Assembly (NCBI GenBank): GCA_016841825.1
Contig: JAENYK010000005.1
Span: 186,001-250,000 of the forward strand
Source of the DNA: Halothermothrix sp.
Lineage (GTDB): Bacteria > Bacillota > Halanaerobiia > DY22613
Length of the DNA stretch: 64,000 nt
Reading direction: 5' to 3'
Position numbers and translations under genes: made by a program. Numbering within the stretch: the stretch's first letter is position 1; every line of letters begins with the position of its first letter. Shown piece after piece: positions 8,482 through 20,457 of this stretch. Below the pieces are notes generated by a model. It made no database searches and was not told where the DNA came from. It saw only the letters and a program-made list of their open reading frames with translations.

Positions 8482-9252
8482 TTATAGTAAGAATTCTCTT
8501 AGTTTGCGATTAAATAATTGAGGCTTTTCCATATTCCAAATATGACCTACATCCGGAACAATTTCTATTTTAGCATTGGGAATCTGTGAAGCAATTCGTT
8601 CAGCGATCTTAATCATCAGAGTCTCTTTCTCGCCAGCAAAAACAAGAGTAGGCTGCTGAATATTTTTCAAATTATTACTATAATCCACCTCTTTTGCTGC
8701 TTCAGATAACTTAATCAACGCACTCTTATCAGTTTTTAGAGCTTCTTCTGTATAGATCTTTGCAGCTTCAGCATGTTCTGGATTAGGAAAGAAACCACTT
8801 GCTGATGATTCGACAATTTTCGATAATGTCATCTTTTTCAATAAATTTGTCCCCATCCAGGTTCTTAACTTTTCCTTCAATCCTTGAAGTTTCTCAAAGG
8901 TAGAAGAGATTACAAGTTTTGCTACCCTTTCAGGATAATGCACTGCCATGGCGATTGCAAGCCTTCCTCCCAGAGATAGACCTACAATGTTTGCTTTCCC
9001 GATACCAAGATGATCCATTAAACCCACCAGATCATCAGCAAGCCCTTTGTAAACGTTCGTTTCCGAAATCCTATTCTCTGACTGACCATGGCCTGGAAGA
9101 TCATAGACTATGACCTGAAAATCATTTTGTAAGTCTTCAATCTGCCACTTCCACATTTGATGGGTTACACCCAAACCGTGAATAAAAATTAAAGGTTGAC
9201 CTTCTCCATAAATCTCATAAAAAATCTCTTTCCCATTAATTTTTGCCAACAT
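8482..9252 (-). CDS. Alpha/beta hydrolase
   Basis: 256 residues with the alpha/beta-hydrolase fold: HGLGVTHQMW oxyanion region near residue 25, YDLPGHGQS, nucleophile elbow GLSLGG near residue 93 (Ser), and the catalytic His in DVGHIWNMEKP near the C-terminus. The acid is probably in FAGEKETLM. A cytoplasmic esterase, lactonase or C-C hydrolase; the substrate is unknown. Site GGGGAGATTGATAAG before ATG. The preceding gene on the strand ends in a terminator, so it has its own promoter. Confidence 0.85.
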   Translation of the reverse strand: MLAKINGKEIFYEIYGEGQPLIFIHGLGVTHQMWKWQIEDLQNDFQVIVYDLPGHGQSENRISETNVYKGLADDLVGLMDHLGIGKANIVGLSLGGRLAIAMAVHYPERVAKLVISSTFEKLQGLKEKLRTWMGTNLLKKMTLSKIVESSASGFFPNPEHAEAAKIYTEEALKTDKSALIKLSEAAKEVDYSNNLKNIQQPTLVFAGEKETLMIKIAERIASQIPNAKIEIVPDVGHIWNMEKPQLFNRKLREFLL

Positions 9253-9391
9253 CTTATCAATCTCCCCTCATTCAATATTAACTATAAATATCTTCAACAT
9301 CTAATTTTCTTTTCCTTCATTAATTTCAGTTTCTGCTTTTTTATCTTACAAATAAATCTAATCTGTTAGGCATTCATCTATTTTGAGTAAC

Positions 9392-9416
9392 AAAAAAACC
9401 CGCATTTAACGGGTTT
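9392..9416 (-). terminator. Intrinsic terminator
   Basis: AAACCCG / CGGGTTT stem with a seven-base loop followed by a T-run on the minus strand, directly after the TM1266-like gene. Confidence 0.9.
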
Positions 9417-9426
9417 GCTCATACTC

Positions 9427-9675
9427 TTAATCTAACCTCATCCATTTGGCTTTGACATCCTTTAAGGAATTAATATCATCTCCAAGGGCCTTGATCTGTT
9501 CATCTTCTCCACAGAGTTGTAAAATTATCAAACCAGCATTAGAACAACTCTCTACTTCATGAATGCCCAATCGGGTTTTGATAATACAACCATGCTTAGT
9601 AATTAATTCCTGAAATTTGGGTGCCTCAGTATTACGATTATCGATTGTTACTGCCATAATTGTGGGACACTTCAT
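9427..9675 (-). CDS. TM1266-like ACT-fold protein (putative iron-only hydrogenase system regulator family)
   Basis: 82 residues with a ferredoxin-like ACT-type pattern: strand AVTIDNRN, helix APKFQELITKHG, strand CIIKTRLGIHEVE, strand GLIILQLCG, helix QIKALGDDINSL, strand VKAKWMRL. This matches the small TM1266-type proteins often annotated as putative regulators of iron-only hydrogenases. No hydrogenase gene is in this window. It lies just downstream of nifJ, though separated by a terminator, which fits a link to ferredoxin-dependent metabolism. GGAGGTGAACTC before ATG. Family assignment moderate, role inferred. Confidence 0.6.
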   Translation of the reverse strand: MKCPTIMAVTIDNRNTEAPKFQELITKHGCIIKTRLGIHEVESCSNAGLIILQLCGEDEQIKALGDDINSLKDVKAKWMRLD

Positions 9676-9746
9676 GAGTTCACCTCCATTTTGATTATAT
9701 ATTTCCCCTTACAAATGATTTTAAACACAAACTGATACATTTAAAA

Positions 9747-9771
9747 AGCGAGTGGGAATCTCCCACTCGCT
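9747..9771 (-). terminator. Intrinsic terminator after nifJ
   Basis: Perfect 11-bp palindromic stem AGCGAGTGGGA / TCCCACTCGCT with a three-base loop and a T-run on the minus strand. Confidence 0.93.
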
Positions 9772-9785
9772 ATAAATAACCTGCT

Positions 9786-13307
<3,522 letters not shown>

Positions 13308-13539
13308 TTATAGTTAGATAATTTAAAGATATCAGTATCTTAACTCACCGAAAATAGTAAGTAATCAGTAAGTCAAACAATAATTAATCTTCTAGATTTA
13401 TCTCCATTTTCCTGCAAAAAAATTAAATTAAATTGTTAAAAAATGTTTGTAGAATTTTCGAACAATTGCTAATTACTTAGTGATTTTTACTTGTTTTTCT
13501 GCTTAAAACAAAATCACAATAAAATAGAGAAAAAAGTAA

Positions 13540-13989
13540 CTAACTTTGAGAATTTCGTTGCTTTGCTGCAAAATTAAATGCTTTCAATACTCCATTAATC
13601 ATGGTCATCAGAATACTTATGTTTATAAACCAATAAAATGTTTGATAGTATTTAGTCAATATTTCCGAAGAAAAATTCAATGCAGTCTGAGGAATTCCTC
13701 GAATCAAGATCATTGTACCAATACTTAATGCATCTTCTACAATACTGAATAATTCCTTTTGTCTCCGAAAAATAAATTCTCCAATAGTCATCAATAATCC
13801 AATCAAAGCCAAAACACTCAAAAAAACCTGATAGTATTCAATAGAATCAAATCGAATTAGCGGATGCCAGAACAAACCTCCTGTTTTTAAAATCGGTATA
13901 GATAATGGGGATATCGGGTTATTTATGAAAAGTAACCAGAGAATGTTAATAAATAATTTAAAAATTAATGTGATCAATTTATTTGTCAT
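13540..13989 (-). CDS. Hypothetical membrane protein (149 aa)
   Basis: Three to four hydrophobic helices can be seen (LITLIFKLFINILWLLFI near the start, a pair around QVFLSVLALIGLLMTIGEF, and FYWFINISILMTMINGV near the end), with short charged loops. No motif is recognised. The start at 13989 is set by AGAGGAGGTTTTTATT before ATG. It lies between nifJ and the tRNA operon terminator and is probably expressed alone. Confidence 0.65.
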   Translation of the reverse strand: MTNKLITLIFKLFINILWLLFINNPISPLSIPILKTGGLFWHPLIRFDSIEYYQVFLSVLALIGLLMTIGEFIFRRQKELFSIVEDALSIGTMILIRGIPQTALNFSSEILTKYYQTFYWFINISILMTMINGVLKAFNFAAKQRNSQS

Positions 13990-14173
13990 AATAAAAACCT
14001 CCTCTGTATGTGAGTTCAAGGTCTACAATATATCCACGCTATCTGATTACTATGTTAATTACGTTTTGTAGTCTGACCGTACAAGTTATCTTGGGCTATT
14101 TACCAGGTACTGTCAGACGGTGTTTACTCTGCCCTTATATACACCTACCTGGTTGGGAAAAACGGCTAACAAC

Positions 14174-14204
14174 AAAAAAAGCCATATCCGTTACCAGATA
14201 TAGC
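14174..14204 (-). terminator. Terminator of the tRNA operon
   Basis: GCTATATC / GGATATGGC (one G:U pair) with a seven-base loop, followed by seven T on the minus strand. It lies after the decayed tRNA copy. Confidence 0.9.
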
Positions 14205-14215
14205 TTACTAAACAT

Positions 14216-14289
14216 TGGTTGCGGAGACAAATTCAGACTTATGACTTTCAGGTTATAAACCTGATAAGTTATCAACCGCTCCATTATAG
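14216..14289 (-). pseudogene. Decayed copy of the initiator tRNA-Met gene
   Basis: The stretch aligns over its whole length with the intact tRNA-fMet gene at 14418-14493. It shares the CCA-side TGGTTGCGGAGACA, the anticodon-arm TCAGGTTAT block and GCTCCA near the 5' end, but has a one-base deletion in the T arm and many substitutions. The 5' acceptor strand (CGCGGAG) is lost and the anticodon triplet now reads TAT. It lies inside the operon, between tRNA-Phe and the terminator, and looks like a tandem duplicate that has lost function. Confidence 0.7.
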
Positions 14290-14336
14290 AAGACTGTATT
14301 CCCATTCTTCTGATAGTCTAATGTAAAACAAAAAAA

Positions 14337-14412
14337 TGGTGGTCAGACCCAGAATCGAACTGGGGACACGAGGATTTTCAGTCCTCTGCTCTACCATCTG
14401 AGCTATCCGACC
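14337..14412 (-). tRNA. tRNA-Phe (GAA)
   Basis: 76 bases folding as a full cloverleaf, acceptor GGTCGGA / TCTGACC with one G:U pair, D arm GCTC/GAGC, anticodon loop CTGAAAA (GAA), T arm GTTCGATTC, encoded CCA. Fourth gene of the operon. Confidence 0.95.
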
Positions 14413-14417
14413 ACAGT

Positions 14418-14493
<76 letters not shown>

Positions 14494-14497
14494 TTAA

Positions 14498-14573
14498 TGG
14501 TGAGTCATGATGGATTCGAACCATCGACACCCTGATTAAAAGTCAGGTGCTCTGCCGACTGAGCTAATGACCC
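14498..14573 (-). tRNA. tRNA-Lys (TTT)
   Basis: 76 bases, acceptor GGGTCAT / ATGACTC, anticodon loop CTTTTAA (TTT), T loop TTCGAAT, encoded CCA. Four bases from tRNA-fMet. Confidence 0.95.
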
Positions 14574-14634
14574 GTGTAGTTTAAATATACTCCCAGCTAT
14601 AGAGACTAGGAGACTATCCTTCTGAATTGTAAAG

Positions 14635-14709
14635 TGGCTGGGGTGGCAGGATTCGAACCTACGCATAACGGAGTCAAAGTCCGGTGCCTTACCGCTTGGC
14701 GACACCCCA
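14635..14709 (-). tRNA. tRNA-Gln (TTG)
   Basis: 75 bases, acceptor TGGGGTG / CACCCCA, anticodon loop CTTTGAC (TTG), encoded CCA. First gene of the operon. The 61-base gap to tRNA-Lys holds a small hairpin of the TACTCCCA type also seen near 17420. Confidence 0.95.
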
Positions 14710-14744
14710 ATAGTAGGTTAATCTGGTTCCCAACGACAGGTATT

Positions 14745-14773
14745 AGTTTACCATAGCAGTTTATAATTGTCAA
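14745..14773 (-). promoter_or_regulatory. Promoter of the tRNA operon
   Basis: On the minus strand TTGACA (14768-14773), a spacer of exactly 17 bases and TAAACT (14745-14750), 36 bases before the tRNA-Gln gene. A near-consensus housekeeping-sigma promoter. The remaining stretch 14774-15078 shows no supported gene. Confidence 0.85.
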
Positions 14774-15078
14774 GCAAATCAGACAGATTTTTTGTGTATT
14801 TTTTTATTTTATTTTCTAAGTCTACGATTAAGTCTTTCACATTGCGTCCGAGCCTAATATCCAAAAAATTTATTTTACAAAATAACCTTCTTCCCATTAT
14901 TTCATCATAGCAAAGAGAAGAAGGTTGTTTTAAAGATACCAATCATATTTACGGGATGCGTTTACGATACTTGTCTATAACCCCAGACCATCACATATGT
15001 TCCCTTCTTTTTCAAGAAAGCACTCTCCCATCGTTTAATCTGTACTAACCAAAAATACGCTTAACTCTATCCCGAATC

Positions 15079-15813
15079 TCAACCTACACCTTCTCTATTA
15101 AAAACATTTATTCCAGCAAATAGTTCATTTTCTATGCCTTGTAGTTGATAATCTTTTAATTTATGATCAGCCAAAACAAATGTTTCTTCTTCTGGAATAG
15201 ACCTACTTCCTCCAGCAAAGTCAAAAATTCTTTCGATACTGTACCTTTGAGTCTGATGACAGAGAACTGCAGACTTCTTTATATCATGATATTTTCTTAC
15301 ATCAATAATTGTTGTAATCTCACCATCATCGAAGGTCAAATCAGGATGCCGTGCCAATAATAATTCTCTGGGTACTGTGTGATAATAAAGTTTTTGCGGA
15401 TGTGCACTCATCCGAAATACTCGAGATGCCCACTTGTGGACTGTAATGTGATCTGAGTGCATGGAGATACCTGTAGGACCATAGGAGATCAAAACCTGAG
15501 GCTTGAAATCATTAACTATATGTAATATTTTTTCTATTGGTCTCTGAGGTTCCAAATCTTTTAAAGTCTTATCTATGTACCCAAGAAAATGAAGTTTTTC
15601 TAATCCCAATACCTTTACCGCTTCCTGTAATTCTCTTTCACGGATCTGACCGACTGGTTCATCAGTTCCCAGTGCATTTTTCCCAGCTTCTCCTTTAGTA
15701 GCAGTAATTAACTGCACTCTAGCACCAGTTTGTACATAATGAGCCAGAGTTCCAGAAGGTCCAAAGGATTCATCATCTGGGTGAGCGAAAATAACCATTA
15801 ACCTCTTTTCCAT
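15079..15813 (-). CDS. PIG-L/LmbE family deacetylase
   Basis: 244 residues with the zinc motif AHPDDE (about residues 10-15) and the third zinc His in HSDHITVHKW near residue 121. Members of this family remove acetyl groups from GlcNAc-type sugars (GlcNAc-PI, mycothiol and bacillithiol precursors, exopolysaccharide sugars). AGAGAGGTAGAG before ATG sets the start. Neighbours give no pathway: no BshA or BshC gene is visible, so a bacillithiol role (BshB) cannot be claimed. Confidence 0.85.
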   Translation of the reverse strand: MEKRLMVIFAHPDDESFGPSGTLAHYVQTGARVQLITATKGEAGKNALGTDEPVGQIRERELQEAVKVLGLEKLHFLGYIDKTLKDLEPQRPIEKILHIVNDFKPQVLISYGPTGISMHSDHITVHKWASRVFRMSAHPQKLYYHTVPRELLLARHPDLTFDDGEITTIIDVRKYHDIKKSAVLCHQTQRYSIERIFDFAGGSRSIPEEETFVLADHKLKDYQLQGIENELFAGINVFNREGVG

Positions 15814-16066
15814 AATCTCTACCTCTCTCTCGATAAATTCTTTAACTAAAAATAGATTTAGTTCTGCTTTAGGTTAAAAAACTGTTGATTATATATTTTG
15901 TTTCTAAAATATTGTATAGATTGTTAATAATTCATTGGTAAAAGTACTAATCCACCAAAAAGGTACAGGTGTCACATTATCAGGATGTCCTTCAAGGCGA
16001 GTTGCTAATCGCAAATTTTTAAAGGTTGATCCACAACCTTTTACAAGATGAAATTCCTTATGATGT

Positions 16067-16095
16067 AAAAAAACCTGCAGCTTTCAGCCGCAGGT
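16067..16095 (-). terminator. Intrinsic terminator
   Basis: ACCTGC / GCAGGT stem followed by seven T on the minus strand, just after the M23 peptidase gene. A second small hairpin (AAAGGTTG / CAACCTTT) lies at 16021-16041. Confidence 0.9.
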
Positions 16096-16103
16096 CGGGA
16101 TTA

Positions 16104-17138
16104 TCAAGGTAAGTAATGCAATGGATTTACAGTTTGCTCATTAAGCATAATTCTAAAATCCAGATGAGGTCCAGTACTCTGTCCCGTATTCCCAGATTTA
16201 GAAATTACCTGACCTACATGAACCATATCTCCTACTTTAACTAATATTTGAGAATTATGGCCATATAAAGTACTAACTCCATTACCATGATCGAGAACTA
16301 CTGTCTTGCCAAAACCAGTGATCCATCCTGCTCGAATTACTTTACCACCTGCAGCGGCCAGAACCGGCGTACCAGTAGATACTGCTATATCAATTCCACC
16401 GTGAAAATGTCTAGTGTTGAGAATTGGATGAATTCTATTACCGTATCCAGAACTGATTCTACCATTTACAGGCCAAATAAAAGCACCTTTCTCCAATCGG
16501 AAATTTTTACTCGGACCTACTTGCAGATATGGAATTACTAATCGCTGACCAACCTGAATCAGATCACTTCGTAAATTATTTGCATTCTTGATGGTGTCAA
16601 TACTAACGCCATAACGTTTTGCAATCTTAATCAACGCATCTCCAGGCTGTACCAGATGAATCGTATTGTTATAGACCTGTTCTTGCAGGCCTCCTCCCAC
16701 ACCTCTTCGGGGGATAGTCAAAGTCTGCCCTACATAAATAATGTCTGATTTGATAGTATTGTAAGCAAAAATATCAGCAAGCGTTACATTAAACTGTTCT
16801 GCAATCTCTGAAAGAGTATCCCCAGATTGAACCACATATTCAATACTCTCACTAACTTCCTTTAGTTTAAGTAAAGTTTGTGAACCCACAACTCCGTCAA
16901 TTAATAAACCCTGGGACAGTTGAAAGTCTTTAATGATCTTCTCGGTCTCTAAACCAAAAATTGAATCAACACTAAGATCAAATCCCATCTCCACTAGAAT
17001 CTGTTGGAGTTCTTCAACTTCTGGGCCAGACATACCTTTACGCAAAGGTAAATTATCAATTGTGGCATATGTAGTACTAATAGTGAGAAAAACTAATAAC
17101 AATGAGAGCAGGAACGCTTTAGTACATTTTTTCATCAT
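16104..17138 (-). CDS. Exported peptidoglycan-binding, LysM and M23 endopeptidase-like protein
   Basis: 344 residues: signal peptide (MMKKCTK then a hydrophobic core ending TTYA), a PG_binding_1 domain (LRKGMSGPEVEELQ), two LysM repeats (VVQSGDTLSEIAEQF and LVQPGDALIKIAKRY, each ending VGQ-LTIP or VGQ-LVIP), and a C-terminal M23/LytM domain. Zinc ligands H and D of HFHGGID are present, but the HxH motif reads GPHLDF: the second His is Asp. This may alter activity or make it a non-catalytic cell-wall scaffold. It acts outside the membrane in wall remodelling. Site TTGGAGGTAGTAATAT before ATG; own terminator. Confidence 0.88.
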   Translation of the reverse strand: MMKKCTKAFLLSLLLVFLTISTTYATIDNLPLRKGMSGPEVEELQQILVEMGFDLSVDSIFGLETEKIIKDFQLSQGLLIDGVVGSQTLLKLKEVSESIEYVVQSGDTLSEIAEQFNVTLADIFAYNTIKSDIIYVGQTLTIPRRGVGGGLQEQVYNNTIHLVQPGDALIKIAKRYGVSIDTIKNANNLRSDLIQVGQRLVIPYLQVGPSKNFRLEKGAFIWPVNGRISSGYGNRIHPILNTRHFHGGIDIAVSTGTPVLAAAGGKVIRAGWITGFGKTVVLDHGNGVSTLYGHNSQILVKVGDMVHVGQVISKSGNTGQSTGPHLDFRIMLNEQTVNPLHYLP

Positions 17139-17678
17139 ATATTACTACCTCCAAATCAAAAGTTGATTAAAGTGATATAATAATCTTGTTATTACATCAT
17201 AGGGTTTAACAATTTCAAAAACTAAAAATGTTCAGCCCATATGTTACTACTATACGCTTGAAGTATTAAAGATGTTCTACTTAAACTTCCTTCATTTAGG
17301 GAGAAAAAATATTAAACTTTTAAAAAGTTATTAAAGTTGCCTTAACAACATACTGTTAAAGCTGAGCTTTGGCGAATTTAAAAGGGAATTTGGATCTTCA
17401 CTGAAGGAAAACACTATTTAGTTATACTCCCAACCATAAAGATTGGAGAACATCCCTTTTTACATATCGTTAAAAGTCTACTACTCCCAAAGGAAAAAAG
17501 TAGAAAACTAATGCTCCATCAATATCTTAGACCTTTTATCTTATAATTATTCACCATTTTGTAATCTAAATCCTGCTGAAAATCTACAAAAAAATTGTTT
17601 TTGCTTACTTTTTAATAAAATAGGACTAAAGAATCATATATTGAAATAAAAATCAGGCTATGTGCCTGACTTTTAAAT
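17139..17678. other. Intergenic region without supported gene
   Basis: AT-rich and without a credible reading frame. A hairpin of the TACTCCCA type (stem TCCAATCT/AGATTGGA-like, followed by ACATCCC) lies at about 17416-17460. At 17651-17673 an AATCAGGC/GCCTGA(C)TT hairpin with T/A runs on both sides probably terminates the small gene at 17679. Confidence 0.5.
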
Positions 17679-17834
17679 TTATGCGTCAGTTGTTTTATCT
17701 TTGGTGACAATAAGTTTGCCATTTTTGCAGACGATTTTGTGATCTGTCTCAGAGTACATGATCTGGTTTTTACATCCATTGTAAGCTTTATCACATCTCT
17801 CCGCTATTTTACCTTGACATGCCACTTTAATCAT
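17679..17834 (-). CDS. Small four-cysteine protein (51 aa), unknown
   Basis: ATG at 17834 opens a 51-codon frame, too short for many gene finders, with Cys at residues 6, 14, 21 and 36 and a Lys-rich tail (KLIVTKDKTTDA). The spacing could bind a metal or form disulfides; no known family is recognised. It is followed by a good hairpin terminator (17651-17673), which supports a real gene. The ribosome-binding site is weak (GGTGATG far upstream). A longer overlapping frame at 17612-17794 runs through the terminator and is rejected. Confidence 0.5.
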   Translation of the reverse strand: MIKVACQGKIAERCDKAYNGCKNQIMYSETDHKIVCKNGKLIVTKDKTTDA

Positions 17835-17873
17835 CTTCACCAGGCATCACCATCCAATTATTCTAATTTGATC

Positions 17874-18182
17874 CTATCGGTCAACTTTTTCTATAGTTCC
17901 CTTACCTCCCTTGACGGGAAACAGATTACTTTCATCATCATGGGTAGTGTCCGATTCCTCTGTAACAATCTCCCGTAACATCTCACCTTCATAGCCCTGC
18001 AAAAAGAGTAAATCTTCTGGATTAGGATCGTGTGTAGGAAAATCTTTAACAAAATCCTCTTCAGCATCTGGTCTAACTAATTCGTCAAAATACCCATCTG
18101 TATCCAAACATCTGGTAGAAGATTTCTTCGCCTCTGACAGATGTCTGGATTTTCCGGGATTGAATATCTTACCTTTCCGCAT
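17874..18182 (-). CDS. Hypothetical acidic protein (102 aa)
   Basis: No recognised domain. It starts basic (MRKGKIFNPGKSRH) and becomes strongly acidic, with one Cys and the motif DPNPEDLLFL, similar to the NPDDI/NPDDL motifs of the upstream gene. Its ATG overlaps the TAA of that gene (TAATG), implying coupled translation. Probably cytoplasmic. Confidence 0.6.
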   Translation of the reverse strand: MRKGKIFNPGKSRHLSEAKKSSTRCLDTDGYFDELVRPDAEEDFVKDFPTHDPNPEDLLFLQGYEGEMLREIVTEESDTTHDDESNLFPVKGGKGTIEKVDR

Positions 18183-18364
18183 TATCTCGAAGATCTACTT
18201 TTCGATTTTGTTGGTGTCAGGTCATCAGGGTTATAGTCATCTTTCTGTTCAACCAATGCCTGGAGATCTTCTCGTTCTCCTACCTCGATATCATCAGGGT
18301 TGAACTCTTTGGTGAGATTAAGAATCTTGTCCAGTGGAACCTTTTTGCTATCTTCTTTTAACAT
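18182..18364 (-). CDS. Hypothetical small protein with repeated NPDD motif (60 aa)
   Basis: Charged 60-residue protein containing FNPDDIEVGE and YNPDDLTPT, two copies of an NPDD-hydrophobic motif 20 residues apart. AAGGAGGAATCTATGT before ATG is a strong site. It is translated together with the 102-residue acidic protein downstream, which carries a related NPEDL motif. Function unknown. Confidence 0.6.
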   Translation of the reverse strand: MLKEDSKKVPLDKILNLTKEFNPDDIEVGEREDLQALVEQKDDYNPDDLTPTKSKSRSSR

Positions 18365-18430
18365 ACATAGATTCCTCCTTATCGCTCAAACTATTATTAG
18401 TCTATCCAGAAGGAATCCTATTTATGATTC

Positions 18431-19429
18431 TTAATCAAGAATCTGTGCAATATCTATAGCGACCATACCTTTAACTAACTCAACACAAGCCTTTACATCA
18501 TTCAGGTCTACCATTTCAGAAGGTGAATGAACATAGCGACATGGGATGGAAATGGTTCCCGATGGAATACCTTCTTTAGTTAGATGGATAGCACCAGCAT
18601 CGGTTCCGCCTGCAGTTAAAACTTCTAGCTGATATTTAATATTATTCTTTTCTGCCACATCAATCATGAAATTCTTCACAAGTGGATGAGCGATAACTGA
18701 AGCATCTTTTACTTTAATCGCAGTTCCATCTCCTAATTTGACATTTAATTTAGCACCTTCCGGGGTATCTCCCGTTGGAGTTACATCTAAAGCTACACCC
18801 ATATCCGGATGGATGCGATAAGCAGAAGTCTTTGCTCCCCTTAAACCTACCTCTTCCTGAACACTGAAGACATAGTAGATATCGTTAGGACTGGACTTTA
18901 CTTGTTGAGCAGCTTCAATTAAAATCACACAACCAATCCGATCATCCATAGAATTACCAATCATCCGCTGACCATTAGCCAGGGTAGAATTGTAAAATCC
19001 ACAACTATCACCAATTTTAACCATAGATTCGGCTTCTGCTTTATCTTTAGCACCAATATCAATAAATAGTTTGTCATAATTTAACTCATTGGGTTTAGTA
19101 TCACTATGACAATCAATATTACCTATGACCCCATTGTCAAAGATCACCCGTAAACCTTTTAAAGTCCAGGGTCGATGACCGCCGATGTTGGTGAATCGCA
19201 AATAGCCCTCTTTTTCAATATGTGTAACCATAAAACCAATTTCATCCATATGAGCAGAGAACATTATCTTCTTCCCTGGGCCCTTTTTGTGTGCAATCAA
19301 GTTACCCATAATATCAACATACATCTCATCTACATGACCTTCGAGTTCAGCTTTAATCAACTCAACAACTTTACTCTCCTGACCAGATGGGCCAAAGACT
19401 TCAGTAATTCTTTTAATCAGATCTTTCAC
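18431..19429 (-). CDS. M42 family metalloaminopeptidase (third of three)
   Basis: 332 residues with all M42 markers: AHMDEIGFMV (metal His), DDRIGCVILIEA (bridging Asp), SVQEEVGLRGA (catalytic and metal Glu), ALDVTPTGDTP (Asp) and IPCRYVHSP (His). A tetrahedral TET-type aminopeptidase that degrades peptides in the cytoplasm. It starts with GTG (AAGGAGG seven to ten bases upstream) and overlaps the stop of the previous gene by GTGA, so it is translationally coupled. Last gene of a three-paralogue operon. Confidence 0.9.
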   Translation of the reverse strand: MKDLIKRITEVFGPSGQESKVVELIKAELEGHVDEMYVDIMGNLIAHKKGPGKKIMFSAHMDEIGFMVTHIEKEGYLRFTNIGGHRPWTLKGLRVIFDNGVIGNIDCHSDTKPNELNYDKLFIDIGAKDKAEAESMVKIGDSCGFYNSTLANGQRMIGNSMDDRIGCVILIEAAQQVKSSPNDIYYVFSVQEEVGLRGAKTSAYRIHPDMGVALDVTPTGDTPEGAKLNVKLGDGTAIKVKDASVIAHPLVKNFMIDVAEKNNIKYQLEVLTAGGTDAGAIHLTKEGIPSGTISIPCRYVHSPSEMVDLNDVKACVELVKGMVAIDIAQILD

Positions 19430-20457
19430 TTGCTAAAACCTCCTTTAGCGATTTTCTGGAGATATTTTTCAGTTAAATCAATCACAGAATTGTAATCATT
19501 CAGATTCATCATGGAAATAGGTGAATGAATATAACGACAGGGTGCAGAGATAACAGTGGCAGGAATACCTTCTTTAGTCAGACTAATTCGACCAGCATCT
19601 GTTCCTCCAAAGTTCGTACGACGGAATTGATAGTTTATTCCATTCTCCTCAGCAACCTCGACTATACCTTGAACAATTTGCTTATTTGCAATCAAACTAC
19701 TGTCCATTAATGAGATGGCAGGTCCATTCCCCAAACTGGTAGAATAATGATGTTCTTTCATTCCGGGGACATCAGATGCAGTAGTACCTTCAAAGGCTAA
19801 AGCCAGATCTGGAGCTGGGTCAAGATCATAAGCAGCAACACTGGCTCCTCTTAAGCCAACCTCTTCTTGAACGGTAAAGACAGCATATAATGGTAAAGTT
19901 ATATCTCGCTTTAATAGTTCAATTAACACAGCACAACCAACCCGATCATCAAAAGCCTTACCTTTAACACATCCTTCACCAATTTCACTGAATTTGGTGT
20001 CAAAAACTACACCATCACCAATTTTGACAAGCTCTTTAGCCTGGTCTTCATCCTTAGCACCAATATCAATGTATAAACTACTTAATGGGATAGCATCTTT
20101 TCTCTCAGAAGATTTCTGGAGATGGATAGGTTTTGAACCTATTACACCGGGAACCCTATCAGGCCCGATCAGGACTTTTTTAGCCACTAATACCCGGGGA
20201 TCAATTCCACCGAGAGGTTTAAAATTCAGCAAACCATTGTCCTTAATATAAGTAATCATCAGACCTATTTCATCCATATGAGCAGCAAGCATCACTACAG
20301 GGCCATCTATCTTGCCTTTTTTAAAAGTAATCAGATTTCCCAGTGCATCTGTTCTCATCTCATCAACCAGGTCTTTAACCTCTTCTCTAATCAGATTCCG
20401 TACCTCATCTTCAATTCCTGGAAGCCCAGCGGCTTCTGTAAGACGTTTTAGAAGCAT
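19426..20457 (-). CDS. M42 family metalloaminopeptidase (second of three)
   Basis: 343 residues: AAHMDEIGLMI, DDRVGCAVLIELL, TVQEEVGLRGAS and APCRYIHSP are intact. The position of the third-shell metal Asp reads LAFEGTTASDVPG, with Glu in place of Asp, a variation that may mark a subfamily with other specificity. The site GGAGGG lies before ATG at 20457. The gene overlaps the upstream M42 gene by 10 bases and the downstream one by 4. Confidence 0.9.
   Translation of the reverse strand: MLLKRLTEAAGLPGIEDEVRNLIREEVKDLVDEMRTDALGNLITFKKGKIDGPVVMLAAHMDEIGLMITYIKDNGLLNFKPLGGIDPRVLVAKKVLIGPDRVPGVIGSKPIHLQKSSERKDAIPLSSLYIDIGAKDEDQAKELVKIGDGVVFDTKFSEIGEGCVKGKAFDDRVGCAVLIELLKRDITLPLYAVFTVQEEVGLRGASVAAYDLDPAPDLALAFEGTTASDVPGMKEHHYSTSLGNGPAISLMDSSLIANKQIVQGIVEVAEENGINYQFRRTNFGGTDAGRISLTKEGIPATVISAPCRYIHSPISMMNLNDYNSVIDLTEKYLQKIAKGGFSK

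Noticed and set aside
14748-14942. 64-codon minus frame
   Set aside because: It covers the tRNA promoter, lacks a ribosome-binding site and has no protein similarity that I can see.
15079-15813. Bacillithiol synthesis (BshB)
   Set aside because: No BshA or BshC partner nearby; the PIG-L family is broad.
17612-17794. 60-codon frame
   Set aside because: It reads through the terminator at 17651-17673; the overlapping 51-codon frame with four Cys fits better.
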